A stretch of DNA of 64,000 nucleotides from Pseudobutyrivibrio sp. (GTDB taxonomy: Bacteria; Bacillota; Clostridia; Lachnospirales; Lachnospiraceae): the NCBI RefSeq assembly GCF_015057185.1, contig NZ_SVEV01000011.1:26085-90084 (forward strand), read 5' to 3'. Both the position numbers and the translations under genes were made by a program. The notes beneath the pieces were generated by a model. It searched no databases. It had not been told where the DNA came from and worked only from the letters and a program-made list of their open reading frames with translations. This document shows positions 16,496-25,168 of the stretch, piece after piece. Positions within the stretch are counted from its first letter, which is position 1. Each line of letters opens with the position of its first letter.

Positions 16496-16606
16496 TCAGA
16501 ATAAACAGTTTTTCTTACTTGAAAAAATAAATCAACGTGATAAAATATAATTGTGCACAATAGATATTGCAAAAGAGTAGGTATTAAATAGGGGGCACAG
16601 AGCAAT

Positions 16607-17245
16607 ATGAATGAGGAAGAAAAGATACTCAGCGGGAAGCTGTACACACCTGGTGATTCAGAACTGGTAGCGATGAAGCTAAAAGCACATAATCTCAGCA
16701 TGGATTACAATATTCTTCATGAGGATGAGACCGAAAAAAGGAACGAGATTCTTAGAGCTTTGTTTCCGGATATGGGAGAGAAAAATTTCTTTCAAGGACC
16801 AATTTACATACATTATGGTCGTCATACTCATATTGGCTCAGGCTGCTTTTTCAATTTTAATACTACTATTCAGGATGATGGATCAGTGACCATAGGAGAT
16901 AACAATAATTTTGGCCCAGGGCTTACAATTGCTACTCCCGTTCATCCAATGATTGCCCAGGAGAGAAAGGCCAGAGAATTACCAAATGGAATGAGAAAGG
17001 GCTTTTGCTATGCAAAGCCGGTCACAATTGGTAATAACTGTTGGTTCGGTGCAAATGTCACAGTATGTCCAGGTGTTAGCATAGGAGATGATTGTGTCAT
17101 AGGTGCAGGTTCAGTGGTAACAAAGGATATTCCCTCAGGGACATTTTCTGCAGGTGTTCCTTGCAAGGTTATTCGAGAAATAACAGAGGCGGATTCACTG
17201 AGAGGTAATGTTGATTTATTAGGAGAGTATGCAGACATTTTTTGA
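16607..17245 (+). CDS. Sugar O-acetyltransferase, hexapeptide-repeat (Maa/NodL type)
   Basis: A 212-residue left-handed beta-helix acetyltransferase of the maltose/galactoside/NodL family. The N-terminal ~55 residues give the usual helical cap (EEEKILSGKLYTPGDSELVA), followed by hexapeptide turns with the catalytic histidine in TPVHPM and the CoA-site region KPVTIGNNCWFGANVTVCPG, then GAGSVVTKDIPSGTFSAGVP. It acetylates a sugar hydroxyl using acetyl-CoA in the cytoplasm. Three bases separate it from the radical SAM gene, so the two are co-translated. Confidence 0.92.
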   Translation: MNEEEKILSGKLYTPGDSELVAMKLKAHNLSMDYNILHEDETEKRNEILRALFPDMGEKNFFQGPIYIHYGRHTHIGSGCFFNFNTTIQDDGSVTIGDNNNFGPGLTIATPVHPMIAQERKARELPNGMRKGFCYAKPVTIGNNCWFGANVTVCPGVSIGDDCVIGAGSVVTKDIPSGTFSAGVPCKVIREITEADSLRGNVDLLGEYADIF

Positions 17246-17248
17246 ATT

Positions 17249-18343
17249 ATGAAAGATAAAAATTTTGACATTCAGGGCTACATGACAAAGGGCGTAGAGC
17301 GAATAGTGAAGGATTCCCTTCGTGCCACGTTAAAGGACCCAGCTGAGAGTATTTTTATGGCTACCTTTGCGGCAGCCTCTAAAAAGGCATCAAACACAAG
17401 ACTTAGATACAAAAATGAGGGCTTACACGTACCCCCATTTTTGATTGCTTCCATTACAAGCAACTGCAATCTTCACTGCGCAGGTTGCTACTCTAGACAA
17501 AATGAAGCAACTAAGGATTGTGCGCCAGTTGACCAGATGACTGGTGAGGAATGGGGAAAAGTATTTGCTGAAGCAAAAGAATTAGGAATTAGCTTTATTC
17601 TTTTAGCTGGCGGTGAGCCACTTCTCCGCAAGGATGTTATAAAGTCTGCGGCGGAATACAAGGATATCCTTTTCCCAATCTTTACAAATGGTGTATTCAT
17701 TAGTGATGAGTATTTTGAGATGTTTAATAAGCATCGCAATCTTGTTCCAATAATGAGTATTGAGGGACACAAGGAAGCTACTGATAATCGTCGTGGCGAG
17801 GGCATTTACGACAAACTAATTTCCAATATGGAAAAGTTTAAAGAAAAGCATTTGATTTTTGGAAATTCAGTTACAGTAACTACCGAAAATTTTGATGATG
17901 TTCTTTCTGACGACTTTGTATCAATGCTGGGCGGTTATGGCTGCAAGGCTGTAATATATGTAGAATATGTTCCAGTGTCGGATGAGAGCAAGAATTTGGC
18001 GCTTTCAGAGGAGCAAGAGGGGCAGCTTAGAGCGAGAATAGCTGAGCTAAGAGAACAGTATCAGGAAATGGTGTTTATTTCCTTCCCAGGAGATGAAAAA
18101 TCTTCAGGAGGCTGTGTGGCAGCAGGTAGAGGCTTCTTCCATATCAATTCTCATGGTGGAGCAGAGCCTTGTCCATTTTCACCTTATTCAGATACAAATG
18201 TTAGAGAAGCATCTCTTAAGGGGGCTATTTCCTCACGTTTGTTCAAGGTATTGCAGGATACAGATATATTAATGGATGACCATGTAGGTGGTTGTGTTTT
18301 ATTTGAAAAGAGAGATCAGGTTCAGGCAATACTACAGCAATAA
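17249..18343 (+). CDS. Radical SAM protein
   Basis: A 364-residue radical SAM enzyme. The cluster motif CNLHCAGCYSR gives cysteines at residues 73, 77 and 80; LAGGEPLLRKDVI is the glycine-rich SAM contact. After the barrel, GGCVAAGRGFFHINSHGG and EPCPFSPYSDTNV carry extra cysteines that could bind an auxiliary Fe-S cluster, as do C-terminal extensions of the SPASM type, though the spacing is not classical. The first ~65 residues form a helical leader unique to this subgroup. Substrate unknown. A terminator lies just after the stop. Confidence 0.9.
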   Translation: MKDKNFDIQGYMTKGVERIVKDSLRATLKDPAESIFMATFAAASKKASNTRLRYKNEGLHVPPFLIASITSNCNLHCAGCYSRQNEATKDCAPVDQMTGEEWGKVFAEAKELGISFILLAGGEPLLRKDVIKSAAEYKDILFPIFTNGVFISDEYFEMFNKHRNLVPIMSIEGHKEATDNRRGEGIYDKLISNMEKFKEKHLIFGNSVTVTTENFDDVLSDDFVSMLGGYGCKAVIYVEYVPVSDESKNLALSEEQEGQLRARIAELREQYQEMVFISFPGDEKSSGGCVAAGRGFFHINSHGGAEPCPFSPYSDTNVREASLKGAISSRLFKVLQDTDILMDDHVGGCVLFEKRDQVQAILQQ

Positions 18344-18351
18344 ACAGATTT

Positions 18352-18382
18352 AAATCCTAGGAGCAATCCTAGGATTTTTTTA
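18352..18382 (+). terminator. Rho-independent terminator
   Basis: AAATCCTAGG (18352-18361), loop AGCAAT, CCTAGGATTT (18368-18377), T run. Confidence 0.92.
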
Positions 18383-18454
18383 ATTATTTATTATTGAAAG
18401 ACCTAAGTCCTTTATGGCATAATGTTTCTTAAATTTGTACAGGAGTATTAGGCC

Positions 18455-18958
18455 ATGAGAGACAACATAGTTTTAATCGGAATGCCAGGAGTTGGCAAAA
18501 GCACACTTGGTGTAGTGCTTGCAAAGGAGTTAGGATACGAGTTCGTTGATGCAGATTTGCTTATCCAAAAGCAGGAGAAGCAGCTGTTAAAGGATATTAT
18601 TGCAAGCAAGGGTGTGGATGGATTTTTGGCAATTGAAAATCAAGTAAATGCCAACATTCAAACTACTAAGACAGTTATTGCAACAGGCGGAAGCGTTATT
18701 TATGGCAAGGAAGCTATGGAGCATCTAAGGAAAATTGGAACTGTTGTATACCTAAAGCTTGATTATGAAACTCTTGATAGTCGACTTGGCAGCCTTAAGG
18801 GACGTGGTGTTGTCTTAAAGGATGGACAGGATTTACAGGCTCTCTACAATGAACGCATACCGCTATATGAAAAATATGCAGATGTAATTGTTGATGAGGG
18901 AGGTCTTGATTTAGAGCAAACTCTTGATGAGGTATTAAAAAAGTTGCAGAACGCTTAG
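18455..18958 (+). CDS. Shikimate-kinase-like P-loop kinase
   Basis: A 167-residue kinase of the AroK fold. Walker A is GMPGVGKST (residues 9-17), the DxD equivalent is DAD (32-34), and the C-terminal lid/nucleotide region keeps NERIPLYEKYAD. However the shikimate-binding arginine expected right after the phenylalanine of the F-R-x-x-E motif is leucine here (F56-L57, E60), and the GGG substrate loop reads GGS. It may therefore act on a substrate other than shikimate. The final codons are encoded inside a terminator stem shared with the convergent gene; the two stop codons overlap. Confidence 0.85.
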   Translation: MRDNIVLIGMPGVGKSTLGVVLAKELGYEFVDADLLIQKQEKQLLKDIIASKGVDGFLAIENQVNANIQTTKTVIATGGSVIYGKEAMEHLRKIGTVVYLKLDYETLDSRLGSLKGRGVVLKDGQDLQALYNERIPLYEKYADVIVDEGGLDLEQTLDEVLKKLQNA

Positions 18959-18975
18959 CGCTCTGCAACTTTTTT
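18937..18975. terminator. Bidirectional terminator encoding both C-termini
   Basis: AAAAAAGTTGCAGA (18937-18950) and TCTGCAACTTTTTT (18962-18975) form a perfect 14-bp arm pair with an 11-base centre. It ends transcripts on both strands, and both convergent genes stop inside it (TAG at 18956-18958 on +, TAA at 18957-18955 on -). Confidence 0.95.
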
Positions 18976-19659
18976 GTATCCAGTCTTTACTAACCATTTC
19001 TGGTCAATGATTTTGATTTCTTCGCCAAATAAAATGTGAAGTCTTACAGATGATGGCTGCTGCTCGATTTCTTTAACAGTGCCTTCGCCGAATTTTGGAT
19101 GACTAACAGTGTCACCAACTTCGTATTTAATTTTGGCATTTTCCATATTTTTGTAAGCACGTTGTGTGCGGTAAGTATCTAACATACGAACCTGATTGTG
19201 GTCTACATTTGGACGTGTGAGAACTGATTCATAATCTATCTTTTTGATGCTTGCATCTTCGATGTAGTAATCAGAAGGAACTGCACCAATTAATGAACAG
19301 CAATACTTCCATGCACTGCCGTGTACACCTGGCTGCCAATTATATTTGTCAGGGATGCTAAGGTGGTGTGCCATGTAGTGTGCGTATTCATGCTTGTAAA
19401 GATTAATGCGATCATTTTTGCTGATTTGCTCATTCATGCAAAAGCCAATGAAAAAGAGTGAGAATTGAAATTGTTCTTCATTATCATAAGATGCTGGTAA
19501 GTAAGAACCGAGAGCCTTCTCATCCATGCCAAAGGTGATTGGAAGTTCAGCTCCGTGTAAGCCTAATTTGTGATCAAGAACTGAATAAAGAGCAGTTATT
19601 TCAGCACGAAGAATAGGCTCTTCATCGTGCAATAATTTTAGCATATCTTTTTTAGTCAT
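18955..19659 (-). CDS. SprT-like zinc metallopeptidase with C-terminal CarD/Tudor-like domain
   Basis: About 234 residues. HEYAH at 90-94 (in YKHEYAHYMAHH) is a zincin motif in a SprT-like context (the metal-binding helix follows a helical N-terminus, then HGSAWKYCCSLIG, where the histidine could be the third ligand). The last ~55 residues (YEVGDTVSHPKFGEGTVKEIE, then LHILFGEEIKIIDQKWLV) are a small beta-barrel like the end of PcrA/UvrD or CarD. The start is the ATG at 19659 because AAGGAG lies 7 bases upstream; a longer frame to 19746 exists but is unlikely. Possibly a DNA-associated protease or repair factor. Confidence 0.8.
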   Translation of the reverse strand: MTKKDMLKLLHDEEPILRAEITALYSVLDHKLGLHGAELPITFGMDEKALGSYLPASYDNEEQFQFSLFFIGFCMNEQISKNDRINLYKHEYAHYMAHHLSIPDKYNWQPGVHGSAWKYCCSLIGAVPSDYYIEDASIKKIDYESVLTRPNVDHNQVRMLDTYRTQRAYKNMENAKIKYEVGDTVSHPKFGEGTVKEIEQQPSSVRLHILFGEEIKIIDQKWLVKTGYKKVAER

Positions 19660-19839
19660 TATCATACTCCTTAAAAAACGAACTGCAATCAAGTATAGCA
19701 AGGAATTTATACACAGACAATTACCAGTTTCACAAAAACGTGACATTTTAATTTTATGTTTGCTATTTACTTAGTTTCAAAAGTGCCGACATATAGTATG
19801 AAGGTGTAAGTAGATTTATGCCTTTTTGGAGGTGCGCAT

Positions 19840-21078
19840 ATGAGAAAAACAATAAATAGATTAAAACGTATATTAACACTCACTTTGGTGATTTTCATGG
19901 GTACAGCGTTAATAGGTGTTTCTTTAAATGCTGATGCTAAGAAAAAGGCCAGTTCCTCAACATATGCTGAGGGTGATGACATAGCTTTTGGTACACTAGA
20001 CAACACCATTATTAACTGGACCATTCTTACATATGACGATACTACAAAGATTGCCTTTGTTGTTGCTAGAAAAACACTTACATCAAATTCTATCACCTCC
20101 TATAAGCAGGCAATTATAAATAGTTATCTTCAGTCGGGTACTTCGGCAGGATATGTACAATGGGCCGACAGCTACTGGAGAGGTTGGTTAAATCAGGTAT
20201 TTTACTATAATTCCTTTACAGAAGCTGAGCGTGCCATGATTCAGCAGACACCTCTTACTACTGCAGATGCTCAAAAGAGTATTATGAATTTCTATCATGA
20301 CACAACATTGGATTCATATTATGTGGCAAATGGTGTAAAGAATTCACTAAATATGAATATTTATAATAACCAAACACCAACCAATGACTATATTTTCTTC
20401 CTTTCATCGGATGAATTTACTGATAATCTTGATAAAATAAAATTTGAAACCACCGCCCAGTGGCCACTTAGAACTAATTCTTATGATGACCCAGCTAAAG
20501 GTCTATATGTAAATGACACAACAAAGCTTGTCGATAGACAGTTTTTCTATATGGGAACTGGAATCAGACCTGCTATGTACATTCAGCTAGGAGAGCCTGA
20601 AGCTACAACTGATAGTAGCACGGATAGTACAAGCACAACTGCTACAACAACTGATACAGCTAGCACAAAATCTACGGCGGATACAACAACTACTAATTCA
20701 ACAAGTGATACAACTACAACTGCTAGCACTACTACAAGTACTGCAGCAACTACCTCTACAACTCAGAAAGCTAGCGGTGGAAGTAGTCGAAGTTATGCCA
20801 ACAATGCTACTAATATAGGCAATATTAATTTGCCTGATGATGCATCCTATGAATTATCCTCAGGTTCATCTGCTCAAGTGGCGTTGAACACCGATTATTT
20901 AAATAGCACTGATAAGGAATATAATGTGACTTATACGTCCTCGAATGCAAGTGTTTTTACAGTTGATTCAAATGGAGTAATAACATCTGCTGGTAAGGGA
21001 ACGGCAACGCTTACAGTTCGAATGAAAAAATCAAATGGAAAAGTCTATACAATGACCTGCCGAATTGATGTTACGTAG
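19840..21078 (+). CDS. Secreted DUF6273-like protein with Ig-like (BIG2) domain
   Basis: A 412-residue exported protein. Residues 1-33 form a signal peptide ending ADA. Residues ~45-250 contain the pattern WRGWLNQVFYYNSFTEAER and a late TGIRPAMYI, typical of DUF6273 domains found on clostridial surface proteins. Residues ~255-310 are a low-complexity Thr/Ser/Ala linker, likely glycosylated. The C-terminal ~85 residues (VTYTSSNASVFTVDSNGVIT, GKGTATLTVRM) form a BIG2-type Ig-like domain. No sortase or lipid anchor is seen. GGAGGT lies 6 bases before the ATG. Role on the cell surface unknown. Confidence 0.85.
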   Translation: MRKTINRLKRILTLTLVIFMGTALIGVSLNADAKKKASSSTYAEGDDIAFGTLDNTIINWTILTYDDTTKIAFVVARKTLTSNSITSYKQAIINSYLQSGTSAGYVQWADSYWRGWLNQVFYYNSFTEAERAMIQQTPLTTADAQKSIMNFYHDTTLDSYYVANGVKNSLNMNIYNNQTPTNDYIFFLSSDEFTDNLDKIKFETTAQWPLRTNSYDDPAKGLYVNDTTKLVDRQFFYMGTGIRPAMYIQLGEPEATTDSSTDSTSTTATTTDTASTKSTADTTTTNSTSDTTTTASTTTSTAATTSTTQKASGGSSRSYANNATNIGNINLPDDASYELSSGSSAQVALNTDYLNSTDKEYNVTYTSSNASVFTVDSNGVITSAGKGTATLTVRMKKSNGKVYTMTCRIDVT

Positions 21079-21091
21079 CAAAGTTTTTTTC

Positions 21092-21121
21092 ATCCTGCTC
21101 CAAATGGGGCAGGATTTTTTT
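21092..21121 (+). terminator. Rho-independent terminator
   Basis: ATCCTGCTCC (21092-21101), AAAT loop, GGGGCAGGAT (21106-21115), seven Ts. Confidence 0.93.
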
Positions 21122-21212
21122 ATAGATATTTAATATTTTTTTATTAGTAATCCAAGGTCATAAGCTATATACTATGTATAGAAAAGGTTCATATACATAA
21201 GGAGGACTTAAA

Positions 21213-21926
21213 ATGTATTACGGTTATGGATACGGTTACGGATATGGATTTGATTGGACTATTTTACTTGTATTAGTGGGAGCATTGATTAGTGGTCTTG
21301 CTACAATTAACGTAAAGAGTACATTTAGTAAATATAATAAAATGAGAAACTATCGTGGTCTTACGTCTAACCAGGTTGCAGAGCAGATTTTGCATTCTGC
21401 TGGAATTTATGATGTTAGAATAGAAAGAATTCGTGGTAACCTTACTGATCACTATTCGCCAAAGGAAAAGGTGCTTAGACTTTCTGATGCAGTTTATGGT
21501 CAGACTAGTGTAGCAGCTATTGGAGTAGCAGCTCATGAGTGTGGACACGCGATTCAACATCAGGAAGAATATGGCCCACTTAATTTACGAGCAGCATCAG
21601 TTCCACTTGCTAATATTGGTTCATGGGTATCATGGCCTGTGATTTTAATTGGATTACTCATTGGTTCTACACCACTTGCACAGTTTGGTATTTTCCTTTT
21701 TGCATTTGTAGTGTTCTTCCAGCTGATTACACTTCCTGTTGAGTTTGATGCCAGTGCTAGAGCCCTTAGAATTCTCGATCAGTACAATATATTAGAAGGC
21801 CAAGAGCATGCAGGAGCTAAAAAGGTTTTAAAGGCTGCGGCCCTTACATATGTAGCAGCTTTATTTACTACAATTTTACAGCTTGCTAGATTGGTTTTGA
21901 TTGTTAATAGCAGAAGCAGAGATTAG
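21213..21926 (+). CDS. YugP-type membrane zinc metallopeptidase
   Basis: A 237-residue membrane protease of the Zn_peptidase_2 family. It opens with a Tyr-Gly repeat (YYGYGYGYGYGF), then a membrane helix, a cytoplasmic/loop segment, the active-site helix AAHECGHAIQHQ (H108, E109, H112) and further helices around residues 125-175 and 205-232. EFDASARAL around residue 178 supplies the likely third ligand. Substrates are unknown in this family; membrane-protein turnover is likely. AGGAGG precedes the ATG. First gene of a tightly packed group through 24.6 kb. Confidence 0.9.
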   Translation: MYYGYGYGYGYGFDWTILLVLVGALISGLATINVKSTFSKYNKMRNYRGLTSNQVAEQILHSAGIYDVRIERIRGNLTDHYSPKEKVLRLSDAVYGQTSVAAIGVAAHECGHAIQHQEEYGPLNLRAASVPLANIGSWVSWPVILIGLLIGSTPLAQFGIFLFAFVVFFQLITLPVEFDASARALRILDQYNILEGQEHAGAKKVLKAAALTYVAALFTTILQLARLVLIVNSRSRD

Positions 21927-21944
21927 CGAAAGTTGGAGAATAGC

Positions 21945-22694
21945 TTGACTTATTTGCAGGACATTCAAAGAATAACTAAAAAAGAACTATTGCAGCCTGA
22001 CTATCCCAGTGGAACATTGGTAATAACAGATAGCCAGGCTGTTATTGATGAATGCCTCAGGAGAAAGCTACCGGTTGCTGCTTTTGAGCATGATAGCGTT
22101 TCTAATCTAAAATGCGATTATATTCTTATGGATGTGGATGATGTAGATGATATCGAGTTCGAAAATATTTATCGTAGATATATGGGGATTCCTCTTGATA
22201 TAGCCCAAACTGAAAGAACCTATATCAGAGAATTTGCTATGAAAGATTTGGATGATTTGTTTGAGCTATATAATAAGCCGGGAATCACCGAATATATGGA
22301 ACCTCTTTTTGAGTACGAAAGAGAGCGCCAATATGAGGAAAACTACATCGAATATGTATATAAATTATATGGTTTTGGAATGTGGTTGATTTTCGATAAA
22401 ACTACCAATAAACTAATAGGTAGAGCTGGGATTGAGGTGCGTGAGACCTGTGAAAAGGAAAATCAGGCTGAGCTGGGCTTTTGCATTGCCTCTGATATGT
22501 GGAGAAGGGGACTGGCTTACGAAGTTTGCACATGCATAATCAAAATCGCTAGAGAAAAGTATGGGCTTACTAGCTTAATCGCACGATGTGATCCTGATAA
22601 TAAGGCCAGTAGAGGTTTGCTGACCAAATTAGGTTTTTATCAGATTGGCTCTGAGCCAGATGGTGATTTTCGCTACTATAGGGAGATTATTTGA
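21945..22694 (+). CDS. GNAT family N-acetyltransferase
   Basis: About 249 residues. The C-terminal two-thirds is a GNAT domain similar to ribosomal-protein alanine acetyltransferases (IREFAMKDLDDLFELYN, then AELGFCIASDMWRRGLAYEV with the CoA-binding loop, and NKASRGLLTKLGFYQ). The first ~80 residues are an extra domain. TTG at 21945 is preferred since GGAG sits 6 bases upstream; TTG at 21933 overlaps that site. The next gene starts 1 base after the stop. Acceptor unknown. Confidence 0.85.
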   Translation: MTYLQDIQRITKKELLQPDYPSGTLVITDSQAVIDECLRRKLPVAAFEHDSVSNLKCDYILMDVDDVDDIEFENIYRRYMGIPLDIAQTERTYIREFAMKDLDDLFELYNKPGITEYMEPLFEYERERQYEENYIEYVYKLYGFGMWLIFDKTTNKLIGRAGIEVRETCEKENQAELGFCIASDMWRRGLAYEVCTCIIKIAREKYGLTSLIARCDPDNKASRGLLTKLGFYQIGSEPDGDFRYYREII

Positions 22695-22695
22695 T

Positions 22696-23532
22696 ATGGA
22701 TTTAAAGTCTTATCAGCATGAGGTGGTGGTAACAGATGCGGGGTTGCCATTCAAATTGTTTTCTTTTGAGGGGGCTAACGGTGGCTATGTTAGAGATAAG
22801 CATTGGCACCGTTCTATAGAAATATTTGCGGTGTGGGAAGGTCGTTTGGAGTTTTGCCTTCATGACAAAAAGGTTCCTCTCTCAAATGGTGAGTTTGTAA
22901 TTGTAAATAGCAACGAGGTTCATAGTATTTCTGCCCCGAATCCTAATAGGACTGTTGTGCTTCAGATTCCGCAGGATACTTTCGCTGATTATTTTACAGA
23001 TGATCAGTTTATATGGTTTTCCCATGGGGACAGAGAATCTGACCATCGTGTGTTTACACTTCTTCAGGAAATGTATTTGATTAATTCTAACGGAGAAGAG
23101 GGAAACAAGCTTCAGGTCCTAAGCCTGTACTACGAGCTTTTATATTTGCTTGTTACCAAATATCGCAAATTCAATGTAAATGATGAAATACTAAACAGCA
23201 ATAAACAGCTGAAAAAACTATCAAATATTACTAGATATATGAAGGATCATTATGCTGAGCCTTTGTCCCTTGAAATGATGGCTGATCAGTTTAATTATTC
23301 TCCATCTTATTTGTCTAGAATGTTTCAAAAGGATGCTGGGATTAATTTCAAGGATTATCTTTTAAGCATTAGACTAGAACATGCAGTTAGGGAGCTAGAG
23401 GAGACTGGTGGACAGATAGTGGACATTGCTCTTGGTAATGGATTCCCAAATTCTAAAGCTTTTTCAAATGCTTTTAGAGATAAATATGGTGTTTTGCCTA
23501 GTGAATACAGAAAAAATAAAAGCGAGGATTAA
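22696..23532 (+). CDS. AraC family transcriptional regulator with cupin domain
   Basis: A 278-residue regulator: N-terminal cupin sensor (HWHRSIEIFAVWEGRLEF, then NEVHSISAPN) and two C-terminal HTH motifs (LSLEMMADQFNYSPSYLSRM and IVDIALGNGFPNSKAFSNAF, ending YGVLPSEYRK). The cupin suggests sugar or other small-molecule sensing. The ATG at 22696 follows the GNAT stop by one base; an earlier in-frame ATG at 22645 lies inside the GNAT gene and is less likely. Targets not evident; no carbohydrate operon is adjacent. Confidence 0.93.
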   Translation: MDLKSYQHEVVVTDAGLPFKLFSFEGANGGYVRDKHWHRSIEIFAVWEGRLEFCLHDKKVPLSNGEFVIVNSNEVHSISAPNPNRTVVLQIPQDTFADYFTDDQFIWFSHGDRESDHRVFTLLQEMYLINSNGEEGNKLQVLSLYYELLYLLVTKYRKFNVNDEILNSNKQLKKLSNITRYMKDHYAEPLSLEMMADQFNYSPSYLSRMFQKDAGINFKDYLLSIRLEHAVRELEETGGQIVDIALGNGFPNSKAFSNAFRDKYGVLPSEYRKNKSED

Positions 23533-23534
23533 AT

Positions 23535-24611
23535 ATGGCAAAAAAGTATTATGCTGTAAAGGTTGGTAAGAAGCCTGGGATTTACTGTTGTGAATGGAGT
23601 CAGGTGGAGCCTTTAATAAAAGGATATTCAGGCGCTAAATATAAAGGATTTACTTCTAGAGAAGAGGCGGAGGCATTCATGAATGATGCAGCAGTCGATT
23701 CTGGAGTAAAAAAGCCTGCAAAGGCATCAGCAGGAAACGTTGATGTTAATATAGTTTCACCTAAGGAAGCTTTAGAAAACTTAAAAAAGGTAAAAGTGGA
23801 TATTGGTAAAAATCCTGAAGGAAGGGTTGAACAATGCTCCATTCGGTCGGATAAGGTTAGAAATAGATGGGTGGACACCTGCAGATTGATAGATGAAATG
23901 CTTCAAAATGCCTATTCTAACCCTGTGGATGTACGGGATTTTGCCAATAGAAATGATGTTCAGAATTTGGCTCGTAAATATGGCATGAATCTTAACGAAA
24001 CAGCTGTTTTTGATGATATAGCCAAAGAGTTTGATGCTGTAGCTTTTGTTGATGGCGGCGGAAATAAGGGCGCTGGCGATGATATTATTGATTTGGGAAT
24101 TGAAGGAGAAAACCTTGAATACGCTAGCTCAAAAATAGTATATGGAGTTGTACTGTGTAATTTAAAGCAAAAAACAATTACTTTATATAGATATGTAATG
24201 GACAGAGCTATTGAATACAAAGACTTTTTTAGACAATCAAATGTTGCTGGAGAAGAGCTTGCGGCATTATTAGCAATGTATATTTTCAAAAAAGAAGGCC
24301 TAGAAAAAGTATGTATTTATCAGGACAACAATTTGCCTGCAAAATATTATTCAGGTAAGTTCAAAGCCATTCACAATAGGAATGACGCTCCGGGACAGAT
24401 ATTTATTAACAGCAGTATAGATTATCTTGAGGATGGAATGGATATTAATTTCCTTTACGTCCCTTCTGAACATGAATGTGCTTCTAAAAAGGATAAATTG
24501 GAAAAGGGCAGAAAAATGTATGAAGCCCAGGATATCATAAAGCTCTCTTTTGACCAGGCAGAGTTTTTCAATGGTATTTCAGATAGGTTAGCAGATTATA
24601 ATATTGAGTAA
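23535..24611 (+). CDS. Viroplasmin/RNase HI N-terminal domain with divergent RNase H-like domain
   Basis: A 358-residue protein. Residues ~4-52 (YYAVKVGKKPGIYCCEWSQV, KGFTSREEAEAFM) are the Cauli_VI/RNase HI hybrid-binding domain. After a linker and a helical region (~100-165), residues ~172-350 resemble an RNase H fold: FVDGGGNKGAG (first Asp), GEELAALLAMYI (Glu), VCIYQDNN (Asp), and SEHECASKKDKLEKGRK in place of the last His/Asp loop. The central insert and glycine-rich first loop are unusual. Probably an RNA:DNA-hybrid nuclease or binding protein. Starts 2 bases after the AraC stop. Confidence 0.8.
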   Translation: MAKKYYAVKVGKKPGIYCCEWSQVEPLIKGYSGAKYKGFTSREEAEAFMNDAAVDSGVKKPAKASAGNVDVNIVSPKEALENLKKVKVDIGKNPEGRVEQCSIRSDKVRNRWVDTCRLIDEMLQNAYSNPVDVRDFANRNDVQNLARKYGMNLNETAVFDDIAKEFDAVAFVDGGGNKGAGDDIIDLGIEGENLEYASSKIVYGVVLCNLKQKTITLYRYVMDRAIEYKDFFRQSNVAGEELAALLAMYIFKKEGLEKVCIYQDNNLPAKYYSGKFKAIHNRNDAPGQIFINSSIDYLEDGMDINFLYVPSEHECASKKDKLEKGRKMYEAQDIIKLSFDQAEFFNGISDRLADYNIE

Positions 24612-24616
24612 AAAAA

Positions 24617-24650
24617 GAGCATCGCAATTTGCGATGCTCAAACTTTTTTA
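24617..24650. terminator. Bidirectional terminator
   Basis: GAGCATCGCAA-T-TTGCGATGCTC (24617-24639) with an A run on the left and T run on the right, between convergent genes. Confidence 0.9.
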
Positions 24651-24652
24651 AA

Positions 24653-25030
24653 TTAGAATGTTGCGCTGTAGATTTCGTTTCCGTCACCGTCAACGTATAC
24701 GATAACCATTTCAACATCAACATCTGTTTCTTTTTCGATTAACTCTTTTGAAGATTCGAATGTAGAACTCATGCTGTCCATTGTGCTCTCTAACTGCTCT
24801 GCAAGTGCATCCTTTTCTTCGCCCTCATATGAACCGCCGATATCGAAAGTATAAGTCATTGTGTTTTCCTCAACCTCGATGTCACACATATCACCGTATG
24901 TTTCAGTGATTTCCTGCCACTCATCATCATGCTCATCGAAATAAGCCTCTAATGTCTTTGGCTTTCCGCATCCAACTAAAAGTACAGCGGCCATTAATGA
25001 TGCTACTAAGATTCTAGATAAATTTTTCAT
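24653..25030 (-). CDS. DUF4854-type lipoprotein
   Basis: A 125-residue small lipoprotein: signal helix with lipobox VLLVGC, then an acidic domain (LEAYFDEHDDEWQEITETYG, VEENTMTYTFDI, VDVEMVIVYVDGDGNEIYSATF) that matches the DUF4854 pattern seen in many Lachnospiraceae. The start ATG at 25030 has GGAGG upstream on the minus strand; the longer frame to 25093 is not supported. Role unknown. It shares a bidirectional terminator with the gene to its left. Confidence 0.85.
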   Translation of the reverse strand: MKNLSRILVASLMAAVLLVGCGKPKTLEAYFDEHDDEWQEITETYGDMCDIEVEENTMTYTFDIGGSYEGEEKDALAEQLESTMDSMSSTFESSKELIEKETDVDVEMVIVYVDGDGNEIYSATF

Positions 25031-25112
25031 ATATATGTCCTCCTTGTGGTTCCCACAAACCAAAATACTATAGATAAAGCATACAAAAGTCAATAGATAT
25101 TGCTAAAAAAAT

Positions 25113-25168
25113 ACACAATATTACACATTGTGTGTAGCTTTATGGTTTATTCCTAATTTTTATTAGGA
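25113..25168. promoter_or_regulatory. Two inverted repeats upstream of the sugar isomerase
   Basis: ACACAAT-N7-ATTGTGT (25113-25133) and TCCTAAT-TTTT-ATTAGGA (25151-25168) lie in the 266-base divergent gap between the lipoprotein and the isomerase. Either could be a regulator site; the second could also form a weak hairpin. Confidence 0.45.
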
